From positions 372,001 to 436,000 of the forward strand of contig NZ_JAFVLN010000007.1 of assembly GCF_017377775.1 (NCBI RefSeq): DNA of 64,000 nucleotides, written 5' to 3'. Under the pieces are notes generated by a model that did not search any database, was not told the origin of the DNA, and was given only the letters and a program-made list of their open reading frames with translations. Source of the stretch: Streptomyces sp. VRA16 Mangrove soil. GTDB lineage: Bacteria; Actinomycetota; Actinomycetes; Streptomycetales; Streptomycetaceae. Shown here one piece after another: positions 52,052 through 62,235 of this stretch (position 1 is the stretch's first letter; each line of letters begins with the position of its first letter). A program made the position numbers and the translations under genes.

Positions 52052-52648
52052 ATGCCCACGCCCTACGGAAACCGCGGCGGCATGGCGTTCGGTGCAGAAG
52101 AGCTGCGTGTGCTCCGACGCGCCCTCGCCCTCGCCCTCCACCCCAGCCCCGCCTCGGACAAGGACGTCCGGGACTGTCTCCGACTCGCGGAGTCCGTCGA
52201 CGAAGCCACCCAGGAGGCGGCCCGTATGCGGACCTTCCTGCTGGCCGACCTCGACCGCTACCGGGCCGCCCTGCCCGGCTCCGTCACCGGCTATCTGAAG
52301 CTCCTGGAGGACGCTCTGGCGGCGGGCCACCGGCCCGGCGCCGACGACCTCGCGGGGCTGCGCGCCCTGCGCGGCAACCCCGCGGCGGCCGTCCTCCTCG
52401 ACCGCTGCCGTGCCCTGGCCGAACAGGGCGTACGGGAGCGCCTGGAGGCTCGGCACCGGCCGCGCGTCCCGGCCTCCCGGGCCCGTCTCCTCGCCCTGCC
52501 CGGCGGCCTCGCGGAGGCCGACCCGCAGCCCGCCGGACCTCGTCCTGCGGCGCCGCAGCGCCCCGCGCCCAAGCCGTCGGAGGTCTTCCCGCCCAAGCGC
52601 CGTCCCGCCCAGCCCCCGGCCCCGCCGCAGCAGCTCGCCGCGGGATAG
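52052..52648 (+). CDS. Conserved hypothetical helical protein
   Basis: A 198-residue protein. ATG 52052 lies 6 bases after TACCGT (52040-52045), so the message is probably leaderless. Residues 12-140 are mostly helical (LRVLRRALALALHPSPASDKDVRDCLRLAESVDEATQEAARM, YLKLLEDALAAGHRP); the C-terminal 55 residues are Pro/Ala/Arg-rich and probably disordered (PAPKPSEVFPPKRRPAQPPA). No membrane segment or enzyme motif. It is seen at this place in other Streptomyces. Confidence 0.75.
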   Translation: MPTPYGNRGGMAFGAEELRVLRRALALALHPSPASDKDVRDCLRLAESVDEATQEAARMRTFLLADLDRYRAALPGSVTGYLKLLEDALAAGHRPGADDLAGLRALRGNPAAAVLLDRCRALAEQGVRERLEARHRPRVPASRARLLALPGGLAEADPQPAGPRPAAPQRPAPKPSEVFPPKRRPAQPPAPPQQLAAG

Positions 52649-52661
52649 CTAATCTGGGGGC

Positions 52662-52832
52662 ATGGACTATGTCTCCGCGCTCGTGCCCCCGGTAGTGATG
52701 GCCGCGTTCTTCATCGGCCTGATCGTGACGATCGTGAAGTCGCAGGGTGGCGACAAGAAGGCCAAGGAGGACGCGGCCGTGGACGCCATCCTGGCGCGCA
52801 CCGAGGCCACCCGGCAGGCCGACGGCCGCTGA
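52662..52832 (+). CDS. Small single-pass membrane protein (56 aa)
   Basis: A 56-residue protein. One membrane helix (VPPVVMAAFFIGLIVTIVKS, residues 8-27) is followed by a charged tail (GDKKAKEDAAVDAILARTEA). TAATCT (52650-52655) stands 6 bases before the ATG, a leaderless layout, and a terminator with a T-run follows. The clean boundaries make it a real gene. Function unknown. Confidence 0.8.
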   Translation: MDYVSALVPPVVMAAFFIGLIVTIVKSQGGDKKAKEDAAVDAILARTEATRQADGR

Positions 52833-52847
52833 CCCCGCGACGACCGA

Positions 52848-52872
52848 GGGGCGCCCACCGGGCGCCCCTTTT
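52848..52872 (+). terminator. Intrinsic terminator after the small membrane protein gene
   Basis: GGGGCGCCC (52848-52856), loop ACC, GGGCGCCCC (52860-52868), then TTTT. Confidence 0.9.
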
Positions 52873-52950
52873 GTCATTGATTGCGACCGTTCGCGATCCC
52901 TCGCCACGTCCGCCGCCGAATTACCGACTTCTCCCACTATTGTGCTGCTC

Positions 52951-53424
52951 GTGCCGCGCCCCTTGGGAGAACTCGAAGACACAGTCATGACACGGGTGTG
53001 GAAGTGGAACCGCCCGGTGACGGTGAGAGAAGTGCTGGAGGACCTCCAGCAGGAACGGTCCATCGCCTACACGACGGTCATGACCGTATTGGACAATCTC
53101 CATCAGAAGGGCTGGGTGCGCCGGGAAGCGGAAGGCCGGGCTTATCGATATGAGGCCGTCTCTACCCGGGCCGCCTACTCGGCCGCGCTGATGAACGACG
53201 CATGGGCGCAGAGCGACAACCCCGCCGCCGCGCTCGTCGCCTTCTTCGGCATGATGTCGTCGCAGCAGCGCGAAGCGCTCAGGGACGCGATGCGCATCGT
53301 TCAACCCGAAGCCGCACCAGAACCGGCACCAGAACCGCAGTCGGAACCCGCACCGGAACCCCTCCCCGAAGCGACGCCCGAAGTCGCCCCACCCGGAGAA
53401 GCGGCACAGGAGGACGGGCGATAG
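52951..53424 (+). CDS. BlaI/MecI/CopY family transcriptional regulator
   Basis: A 157-residue regulator. GTG 52951 is supported by TATTGT (52938-52943) 7 bases upstream. The winged helix is LGELEDTVMTRVWKWNRPVTVREVLEDLQQERSIAYTTVMTVLDNLHQKGWVRREAEGRAYRYEAVS, a close BlaI match. The C-terminal tail has Glu-Pro-Ala-Pro repeats. No beta-lactamase or sensor protease gene is adjacent, so the inducer and targets are elsewhere or different. Confidence 0.88.
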   Translation: MPRPLGELEDTVMTRVWKWNRPVTVREVLEDLQQERSIAYTTVMTVLDNLHQKGWVRREAEGRAYRYEAVSTRAAYSAALMNDAWAQSDNPAAALVAFFGMMSSQQREALRDAMRIVQPEAAPEPAPEPQSEPAPEPLPEATPEVAPPGEAAQEDGR

Positions 53425-53433
53425 CGTCCGGTC

Positions 53434-53994
53434 ATGCCAGCAGAGCTCCCCGAAGTCGTCCCGGGCCCCGATTCCAGCACTAAAGCCGTGACCGTGCGCA
53501 GGGCGCGCACCGCCGATGTGCCGGCGGTGCGCCGACTCCTCGACGCGTACAGCCGCCAGGGGATCCTGCTCGACAAAGCCACCGTGACGCTTTACGAGGA
53601 CATCCAGGAGTTCTGGGTCGCCGAACGTGACGACAACGCCGAGGTGGTGGGGTGCGGAGCGCTGCACATCATGTGGGAAGACCTGGCCGAAGTCCGCACT
53701 CTCGCGGTGAATCCACAGGTCAAGGGCGCGGGAGTGGGCCATCAGGTCCTGGAGAAGCTGTTGCAGACCGCGCGCTGGATCGGTGTTCGCCGCGTTTTCT
53801 GTCTCACCTTCGAAGTCGAGTTCTTCGCCAAGCACGGCTTCGTGGAGATCGGTGAGACTCCTGTCGATACGGTTGACACCGATGTCTACAGCGAGCTGCT
53901 GCGTTCCTATGACGAGGGCGTAGCAGAGTTCCTCGGTCTCGAACGAGTGAAACCGAACACCTTGGGCAACAGCCGGATGCTTCTGCATCTGTGA
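53434..53994 (+). CDS. argA: Amino-acid N-acetyltransferase (GNAT-type ArgA)
   Basis: A 186-residue GNAT protein making N-acetylglutamate for arginine synthesis, the short actinobacterial form without a kinase-like domain. Motifs are VRRARTADVPAVRRLLDAYSRQGILL, FWVAERDDNAEVVGCGALHIMWEDLAEVRTLAVNPQVKGAGVGHQVLEKLL (acetyl-CoA loop) and CLTFEVEFFAKHGFVEIG. TAGCGT (53422-53427) is 6 bases before the ATG, so it may be leaderless even though the BlaI gene ends just 9 bases upstream. Confidence 0.88.
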   Translation: MPAELPEVVPGPDSSTKAVTVRRARTADVPAVRRLLDAYSRQGILLDKATVTLYEDIQEFWVAERDDNAEVVGCGALHIMWEDLAEVRTLAVNPQVKGAGVGHQVLEKLLQTARWIGVRRVFCLTFEVEFFAKHGFVEIGETPVDTVDTDVYSELLRSYDEGVAEFLGLERVKPNTLGNSRMLLHL

Positions 53995-54108
53995 TCGTCA
54001 CCGTTCGGTATTCCGGGGACCTTGCACACACCTTCCGGCATGCACAGACGCCCCGGTTCCCTATGTCCGAAACGCGCATGTTTTCGGTCCGGCTGGGCAG
54101 CGTTCAAC

Positions 54109-54198
54109 TCCGGGATCTCTCCCGGATCTCAGCCAGGGGTTTGTGTTTTTCCGGCAAAAGCGGTTTGCTTTCCGACGTACTGCAGTACTGCATATAAC
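54109..54198 (+). promoter_or_regulatory. Leader/promoter region of lsr2
   Basis: In the 275-base gap after argA, TCCGGGA-TCTC-TCCCGGA (54109-54126) is a perfect 7-bp inverted repeat that could end the argA message or be an operator. Further on, palindrome GTACTGCAGTAC (54177-54188) lies just before TATAAC (54193-54198), a likely -10 element 72 bases upstream of the lsr2 start. The area is lower in GC than its surroundings. Confidence 0.45.
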
Positions 54199-54269
54199 AA
54201 GGGGACGGCGAAACAGCGGCCGTGGTCGCAGGGGGGCCGGCCCTTCAGATTTCGATGAAAGGAAATCCG

Positions 54270-54608
54270 GTGGCACAGAAGGTTCAGGTCCTTCTTGTCG
54301 ATGACCTCGACGGCGGCGAGGCGGACGAGACCGTGACGTTCGCGCTCGACGGCAAGACGTACGAGATCGACCTCACCACCGCCAATGCGGACAAGCTCCG
54401 TGGCCTCCTCGACCCGTATGTGAAGGGTGGCCGTCGCACCGGTGGCCGCGCCGCCGGTGGTCGTGGCAAGGCGCGCACCGCGTCGTCGGGTGGCAACCAG
54501 GACACCGCGCTGATCCGCGCGTGGGCGAAGGACAACGGCTACGAGGTCAACGACCGCGGCCGCGTCCCCGCCTCCATCAAGGAGGCCTACGAGAAGGCCA
54601 ACGGCTGA
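54270..54608 (+). CDS. lsr2: Lsr2 histone-like nucleoid protein
   Basis: A 112-residue protein from GTG 54270, AAAGGA upstream. The N-terminal dimerisation domain is MAQKVQVLLVDDLDGGEADETVTFALDGKTYEIDL; after an Arg/Gly linker the C-terminal DNA-binding domain reads IRAWAKDNGYEVNDRGRVPASIKEAYEKAN, with the Arg-Gly-Arg minor-groove hook. Lsr2 silences AT-rich, often horizontally acquired genes. Its 3' end overlaps the next gene tail to tail. Confidence 0.95.
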   Translation: MAQKVQVLLVDDLDGGEADETVTFALDGKTYEIDLTTANADKLRGLLDPYVKGGRRTGGRAAGGRGKARTASSGGNQDTALIRAWAKDNGYEVNDRGRVPASIKEAYEKANG

Positions 54609-55192
54609 CGCGTCGGCGTGTGCTGCGCACGGCGCAGCCGGGCCCGGTGGCAGTGTGTCGCCGCCGTGTCCACGAGTCGTACGAGATCGGGGGCGCCCCC
54701 ACCGCCCCCCACGACCGACCAGGTCGAGACGGCCGACAGGCTCGTCAGGGCCGGAAGCACCGGCTCCACCTCGCGCCCGGGCTCCGGGGGCCGCACCCAG
54801 ACCGCGGCCTCCTGCGAGCCGGTCCAGCCGGGCGGCACCGGCGCGTCGATGCTTCCGCCGGTCCCGACGGCGACGAGGTCCAGGGGCAGCGCGCCCCACT
54901 CCAGCCAGTCCAGCAGCCCCGGCAGTTCGTCCGCGCTGCCCGCGGCCACCAGGAGCTGCATCGTCTCCCCGTTCAGGGCCACCGGTGACCGGGGATCACA
55001 TCGGCGCAGCATCGCGAATCCGGCGTCGGCCGGTACTTCCAGGACGTCGAACCGCAGCCCCGTGCGCAGCCGGGCCCCTTCGGGTCCCGCCGCCGTGGCC
55101 CAGCCCAGCTCGTCCTCGTACCACTGCTGGACCGACTGGACCGAGGACACGTCCTCGATCGGGCGGCGCGGGGCGGGGAAGGGGGCGACCAT
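54587..55192 (-). CDS. SCO3374-family conserved hypothetical protein
   Basis: A 201-residue protein from ATG 55192 (ribosome site weak, so the start is uncertain). The sequence has VSSVQSVQQWYEDELGWATA, GLRFDVLEVPADAGFAMLRR, GSADELPGLLDWLEWGALPLDLVAVGTGG and an Arg-rich C-terminal tail. It resembles the N-terminal half of the bifunctional primase/polymerase-like fold in places, but no catalytic residues can be named. The order lsr2, this gene, clpC matches S. coelicolor. It overlaps lsr2 by 22 bases. Confidence 0.75.
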   Translation of the reverse strand: MVAPFPAPRRPIEDVSSVQSVQQWYEDELGWATAAGPEGARLRTGLRFDVLEVPADAGFAMLRRCDPRSPVALNGETMQLLVAAGSADELPGLLDWLEWGALPLDLVAVGTGGSIDAPVPPGWTGSQEAAVWVRPPEPGREVEPVLPALTSLSAVSTWSVVGGGGGAPDLVRLVDTAATHCHRARLRRAQHTPTRQPLAFS

Positions 55193-55298
55193 GCCAGGAG
55201 CAACCGCCGGAGACCCTCCGGGGTTACGCACTGTGTCCTCGCGAATGCGTACCGTGTCCCAAATGGGGGCGTACGGGCGTGTTCGGTGGCGTAAGGAT

Positions 55299-55418
55299 GT
55301 TCGCCCGTAGCGGAGGGAACCGGCGCGCGCCGCATGGAGTGTCAGTCCGTGCGGGTAAGACATCCCTAGTGGGAGGGGCGACACGCTCCGGTCGGGCAGT
55401 CCGCGTTCGCCATCGGCG
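55299..55418 (+). promoter_or_regulatory. Two ClgR-like boxes in the clpC upstream region
   Basis: GTTCGCCCGTAGCG (55299-55312) and GTTCGCCATCGGCG (55405-55418) share GTTCGCC-N4-GCG and lie 106 bp apart. They resemble sites for ClgR, the activator of clp genes in actinobacteria. The 430-base gap before clpC also holds a small hairpin GTCCC-N7-GGGAC (55539-55555) and GAGGAG just before the start codon, but no other gene. Confidence 0.5.
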
Positions 55419-55622
55419 TAGTGGCGGTGTGGGTATCTGCCTGGCCTGCGGGAACATCGTCTCGCACCATCGGGTTGGAGCAGATGTCGGCGTTCGGGGC
55501 AGGAGGCCATCGACGGGTGTCGGCAGTTGGAATGAGCGGTCCCCGCTTGCGGGACTAAGCTGCGGAAGGACAGGGAGGGGACAGCCCCCTTACTGCCTGA
55601 CCGCTCTGAGGAGCGATTAACG

Positions 55623-58151
<2,529 letters not shown>

Positions 58152-58180
58152 CCCGTCTCCGGGTGAGCCTTTGAGCCGGT

Positions 58181-58218
58181 GAAAGGGGCCGGTGCTTTTC
58201 GAAGCACCGGCCCCTTTC
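58181..58218. terminator. Strong bidirectional terminator after clpC
   Basis: A 17-bp perfect stem, GAAAGGGGCCGGTGCTT (58181-58197) with its complement (58202-58218), and a TTCG tetraloop. A T-rich right flank on both strands makes it work for clpC and the convergent phosphatase gene. Confidence 0.92.
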
Positions 58219-58266
58219 GCGTGCCCGGAAGCGGGCGCGGCTACGCCCTGCGGTTACGCCGTGCGG

Positions 58267-58902
58267 CTACGACAGCCGGCCGTCGTAGTCCGGCAGCTTG
58301 TACGTCTTCTCGGCGTGGCCGCCCGAGAGGTCGGTGGCGCTGTTCCCGACGTTCGCGACGATCGTGTAGCCCTTCGCCTCGATGGCGGCGCGCTGGGCGG
58401 TCTTGTACGCGGCGACGTCCTTGAAGAGGTCCAGCAGCCCGCGGACGTAGAGCCCGGAGACGGTGTAGCCGACGTGCTTCAGGTTGTAGTCGGTCACCGG
58501 GGCGATGATGCCGGGCCGCGCCGTCACGAAGAACAGGGCGACGCCGTGCTCCTGGGCGTACCGCGCGACCTCCAGGACCGGCTTGTTGGCCGGCTGGGGG
58601 TAGCTGAAGCCGAAGTCGGTCTCCAGGGTGGTGTTGTCGACGTCGAGGACGATGGCCTGCTTCTCGCCCGGACCGGCCGCGGCGATGCGGGCCTTGAGAT
58701 ACGGCAGGGCCTCGTCCATCACGGCCTGGCAGTCCCGCTGCCAGGTGGCGTAGTCGACCTCGGCGGTGGTGGCCGAGGCCGCTGCGACGGTGTCCGCGGG
58801 GGCGGCCGCCGCGGCTCCGGCGGGCACGGCCAGGGCCATGAGCGCGGCTGCGGAGACGGCGGTGGCGGCCGCGCGGCGCGCCCAGGGGCGTCGTGTGGTC
58901 AT
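58267..58902 (-). CDS. Secreted HAD family acid phosphatase
   Basis: A 211-residue exported phosphatase of the class B/HAD-IIIB type. The signal peptide is MTTRRPWARRAAATAVSAAA and the following hydrophobic Ala-rich stretch to about residue 34. The HAD motif DVDNT (in AIVLDVDNTTLETDF) supplies the nucleophile and acid Asp; FFVTARPG is motif II, and VGNSATDLSGG the acidic end motif. Tyr/Trp-rich N-terminal part (YATWQRDCQAVMDEALPYL). GAGAGGA precedes the ATG. It follows the NACHT genes in the same direction by 87 bases but is probably unrelated. Confidence 0.88.
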   Translation of the reverse strand: MTTRRPWARRAAATAVSAAALMALAVPAGAAAAAPADTVAAASATTAEVDYATWQRDCQAVMDEALPYLKARIAAAGPGEKQAIVLDVDNTTLETDFGFSYPQPANKPVLEVARYAQEHGVALFFVTARPGIIAPVTDYNLKHVGYTVSGLYVRGLLDLFKDVAAYKTAQRAAIEAKGYTIVANVGNSATDLSGGHAEKTYKLPDYDGRLS

Positions 58903-58989
58903 GGGTGGGGGGTCCTCTCACGGGCCGTACGCGCTGGAGTTGTCGCGGGCATGCTGCTCGGCGCGGGTGGCCGTGCGGGAACCGTGGAG

Positions 58990-61900
58990 TTACTGGGAAG
59001 TAGGGGGAGGTGGCGGGACGGGGCGGGGCGACAGGGTCAGCCGCACGCGGCCGGGCAGGGTGTCCGCGTGGCGCACGGAGGCCGCGTCCGTCACGTAGAG
59101 CGTGTGCAGCTCGGGGCAGTCGGCCAGCGGCGCCAGGTCGATGTCGGCGGTGGTCAGCACCGTGAGCGTGCGCAGTGCAGGGAAGAGCGCGGGCACCTGT
59201 GCGGTGCCGACCGGGCGGGCGCCGGAGCCGTGGACGAAGACGTCGGTCACCGTGTCCAGGACGGTACCGTCGAGCGCCGCGAGTGCGGCCAGCTCGTCGC
59301 CGCTGAGCGTCAGACAGGTCAGCTTCCGCATCCGGGCCAGCACGTCCCGGTCCTCTGTGCCCAGCGGAGTGTCCAGATTCAGGCCGACCTGTTCAAGGTG
59401 CGGGAAGTCCAGCAGAGCGGCGAGGCCCCGCACGTTCACCGGCGGGAACACGCACTCCAAGGGGGCGTCCCTGGAGAGGTCGGCGAGGTCCGCGGCGGCC
59501 CTGAGGGTGCGCAGGTTCACGACCTTCAGGGCGGTGAGGGTGCGCAGGGGCGCCGGGTCGTCGACGAGCGGGAGCTGGGCGACGAAGAGGTTCTCCAGGG
59601 GCAGGCCGCCCAGCGGGGCCAGGGACGGCACCGACGGGCACCGGTAGAGCGACAGCTCGCGCAGGTCGGGGAGGCGGCGCACGAAGTCGAGCCCGTCGAG
59701 CACCGCGTTCTCCCCGAGTCGCAGGCGCCGTACGGAGAACGTCGCCAGGTGCTCCAGGAGCTGTCCGCCCGTGAAGTCGCCGACGCAATCCAGGTTGCTG
59801 TGGCCGCCGAGGCGGCGCAGCGCGGCGAGTTCGGCCGTGGACTGCACGGTGAGAGGGATGCCGAAGTCGCCGCGCAGGCCGTCGACGATCCGGTCGGCGT
59901 ATTCGTCCGTGTCGAACCGGCTCCAGTGCTGGCCCAGCTGGAACCGCACACCGGCGTCGTCGCTGCCCCGGTACCGGATCAGGCAGGGCAGCGCCGCGTC
60001 GCCGCCGATGAGCCCCGCGGTCTGGACGACGTACTGGGCGCAGAGCGGATCGGTCAGTTCGTCGGGGCCCGGCAGCAGTTCCAGCACGATCGGGCCGAGG
60101 TCCGCCAGCTCCCGGGCCTCGCGGAAGTCGCGCGGCGGGATGAGGGCGGTGGCCCGCTCCTCGACTTCCGTCCGCACCCGCGGGTCCAGCTTCGCCGCGT
60201 GCTCCAGGCAGGCCATCGACAGCAGGTGGAGCCGCTTGCGGTGCTCGGGCTCCGCGTCGCCGCGGGCCGTGAGGCCGCGCAGCAGCCGGGCCCGCTCGTC
60301 GGGGCGGGCGTGGGCGACCGCCATGCGCAGGACGTCCTCCCACTGGTCGAGGTGGGCGTGGCGCAGCAGCAGGTCGAAGTCGCGCTCCTCCACGGCCGCT
60401 CGCGCGCCCAGGTGGTCCTGGAAGGTGCGGTGGACGAAGTCGACGGACCCGGGAGCCGGTTCGCGCAGCACGCCCGAGCGGACCAGCAGGTGCCGAAGGA
60501 CGGTGTCGGCGGTGCCCTGTTCGGCGACGCCGGGCATCGCCGGCAGCAGCCGCTCCAGCTGGGTGAGGGCGTCCGCCCGGTCCATCTCCGAGCGGCCGTT
60601 GCGGATCAGCCAGTACGCCAGCTTCTGGAGCAGCTCGGTCTGGGACTCCGCGTCGAGGTCGAGGCCGGCTCCCGGCATGTCCCGCTCACGGTCGCGGCGC
60701 TCCAGGAGCATCGAGAGCGCGGCGTCGTACAGGGCCTTGCGGCCGCGCGGCAGGAAGCCGCGGCGCTCGCGGTGCAGGGCGCAGATCAGGGCGCACATCA
60801 GCGGGTTGGTGGCGAGCCGGCCCAGATCCTGCTTGGTGCGTATCGCGTCCAGGAGGGCGGCGGCGAGGTCCGGTTCGGCGCCCGCGGCCTCGTGCCAGCG
60901 GCCGACGAACACGGCGACGTTCTCGCGGCTCATCGGGGACAGCGTCAGCTCGGTGAAGTCCTCGGTGCCGAGCCAGTCCTGGCGTACGGCGGAGGGGCGC
61001 GAGGTGACCAGGCAGAGGTTGTCCGGGTACGCGGACAACAGGTCGGTGAGCCAGGCGCGGGCGCGCTCGCGCTCCTGCTCGGGCACCTCGTCGATGCCGT
61101 CGACCAGGAGCAGCGCGCGGCCCGCCGCCAGCACCCGGTCCGCCCAGCCGCCCGGCTGGCCGCCGGTGAGCGGGGAGCCGATGGCGCGCAGGAAGTCGGC
61201 GGGGACGGGCAGCTCGGCGCCCTTGCGGGTCAGGGTGCGCAGCGGCAGGACGAACGGAACGCGCCCGATGAGATGGGCGAGGTCGCCGGTGAGGCGGCTC
61301 TGCCGGGCCGTGGTCACCGCGAGCCACTGCACGAGCGTCGTCTTGCCCGAGCCCGCGGTGCCGCGCAGCAGGACGCGGGTGTGGCCGGACAGCGCCTGCT
61401 CGACCGGGCGGCCGAGCGCCGGGGCCCACGAGGGGGTCGGCAGCGCCGCGAGGTCGTCGGCGTAGGAGTGCTCGGGGCCGCGGGTGGCCTGGAGGCTGAG
61501 ATAGGCCGTGTCCAGCGGCCACTGCCGGGTCTCGTGGAGATCGATGCCGTAGATGGTGAGGCTGCTGTGCTTCTTGGCGAGATGGGCCGCGTACCGCGCC
61601 TCGAAGTCGGCGTCCCCGACGGGCTGGGAGCCGAGCCGCTCGATGAGCAGGTCCGTGCGCTCGATCAGTTCGCGCAGCCTTCTGCTCTGCTCGACCAGCG
61701 TGCGGGCCACGAAGGGCGAGCGCTGCGTGAAGAAGTGCAGGATGTTGACGCAGGCGCTGTCCAGGAGCTGCCCGTACAGCGCCGTGGCCTCCTGGCTGAG
61801 GAAGCGTGTCAGGCGTGGCCCGCCGGCCTGTTCGTACAGCCGCAGGGCCAGGGCCTCGGGGCCCAGGTCGACGGCCTGTACGTCGTCCAGCTCCAGGTCG

Positions 61901-62190
61901 CCGAGCGAGCACAGGGTCATGTCGAGGGCGTCGGCGACGGCCTCCAGTTCCTCGTCCACGAGCGACTCTGGGAGGGACCGCCCGGCGCGCTCCACCAGTT
62001 CCCTTACGAGACGGCGCAGCTGTTCGGGGCCGAGGGTGCGCCGCTCGCCCTTGAAGCTGACCAGCGCGGACAGCCGTACGGGCTGATCGGTGAGGGCCGC
62101 GCCGGGCCCCGGCTGGGTGAACAGCTTGCGGATGAGAGGGGCGACGGCGCTCGACGCGACACGGACCCCCACCGTTCCCGGATCGACCAT
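58990..62190 (-). CDS. NACHT-LRR NTPase (bacterial NLR-like), gene 1
   Basis: A 1066-residue STAND NTPase. Residues 1-240 are helical (FTQPGPGAALTDQPVRLSAL near the start), resembling the N-terminal helical domains of actinobacterial NACHT proteins. The NACHT core has Walker A GTAGSGKT (277-284) and Walker B LLLVDGIDE (360-368), then sensor RLATNPLMCALICALH and HRTFQDHLGA. From about residue 780 leucine-rich repeats with a period near 22 residues run to the C-terminus (LRLGENAVLDGLDFVRRLPDLRELSLY). TAGGCT stands 6 bases before the ATG, so it may have its own leaderless promoter. Bacterial NACHT proteins act in phage defence; the role here is inferred. Confidence 0.9.
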   Translation of the reverse strand: MVDPGTVGVRVASSAVAPLIRKLFTQPGPGAALTDQPVRLSALVSFKGERRTLGPEQLRRLVRELVERAGRSLPESLVDEELEAVADALDMTLCSLGDLELDDVQAVDLGPEALALRLYEQAGGPRLTRFLSQEATALYGQLLDSACVNILHFFTQRSPFVARTLVEQSRRLRELIERTDLLIERLGSQPVGDADFEARYAAHLAKKHSSLTIYGIDLHETRQWPLDTAYLSLQATRGPEHSYADDLAALPTPSWAPALGRPVEQALSGHTRVLLRGTAGSGKTTLVQWLAVTTARQSRLTGDLAHLIGRVPFVLPLRTLTRKGAELPVPADFLRAIGSPLTGGQPGGWADRVLAAGRALLLVDGIDEVPEQERERARAWLTDLLSAYPDNLCLVTSRPSAVRQDWLGTEDFTELTLSPMSRENVAVFVGRWHEAAGAEPDLAAALLDAIRTKQDLGRLATNPLMCALICALHRERRGFLPRGRKALYDAALSMLLERRDRERDMPGAGLDLDAESQTELLQKLAYWLIRNGRSEMDRADALTQLERLLPAMPGVAEQGTADTVLRHLLVRSGVLREPAPGSVDFVHRTFQDHLGARAAVEERDFDLLLRHAHLDQWEDVLRMAVAHARPDERARLLRGLTARGDAEPEHRKRLHLLSMACLEHAAKLDPRVRTEVEERATALIPPRDFREARELADLGPIVLELLPGPDELTDPLCAQYVVQTAGLIGGDAALPCLIRYRGSDDAGVRFQLGQHWSRFDTDEYADRIVDGLRGDFGIPLTVQSTAELAALRRLGGHSNLDCVGDFTGGQLLEHLATFSVRRLRLGENAVLDGLDFVRRLPDLRELSLYRCPSVPSLAPLGGLPLENLFVAQLPLVDDPAPLRTLTALKVVNLRTLRAAADLADLSRDAPLECVFPPVNVRGLAALLDFPHLEQVGLNLDTPLGTEDRDVLARMRKLTCLTLSGDELAALAALDGTVLDTVTDVFVHGSGARPVGTAQVPALFPALRTLTVLTTADIDLAPLADCPELHTLYVTDAASVRHADTLPGRVRLTLSPRPVPPPPPTSQ

Positions 62191-62235
62191 GGCGCGAGCC
62201 TACGGCCAACCGCCGCGGGAGGGACGGGAGTTGGA

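Noticed and set aside
52951..53994. Beta-lactam resistance locus
   Set aside because: The BlaI-type regulator has no BlaR1 sensor or beta-lactamase neighbour; argA follows instead.
53991..54258. Short open frames between argA and lsr2
   Set aside because: Composition lacks the strong third-position GC bias of real genes here, and the region holds promoter-like AT-rich elements.
58267..58902. HAD phosphatase as the effector of the NACHT genes
   Set aside because: It has a clear secretion signal, its own ribosome site and an 87-base gap from the NACHT gene; a cytosolic immune partner should not be exported.
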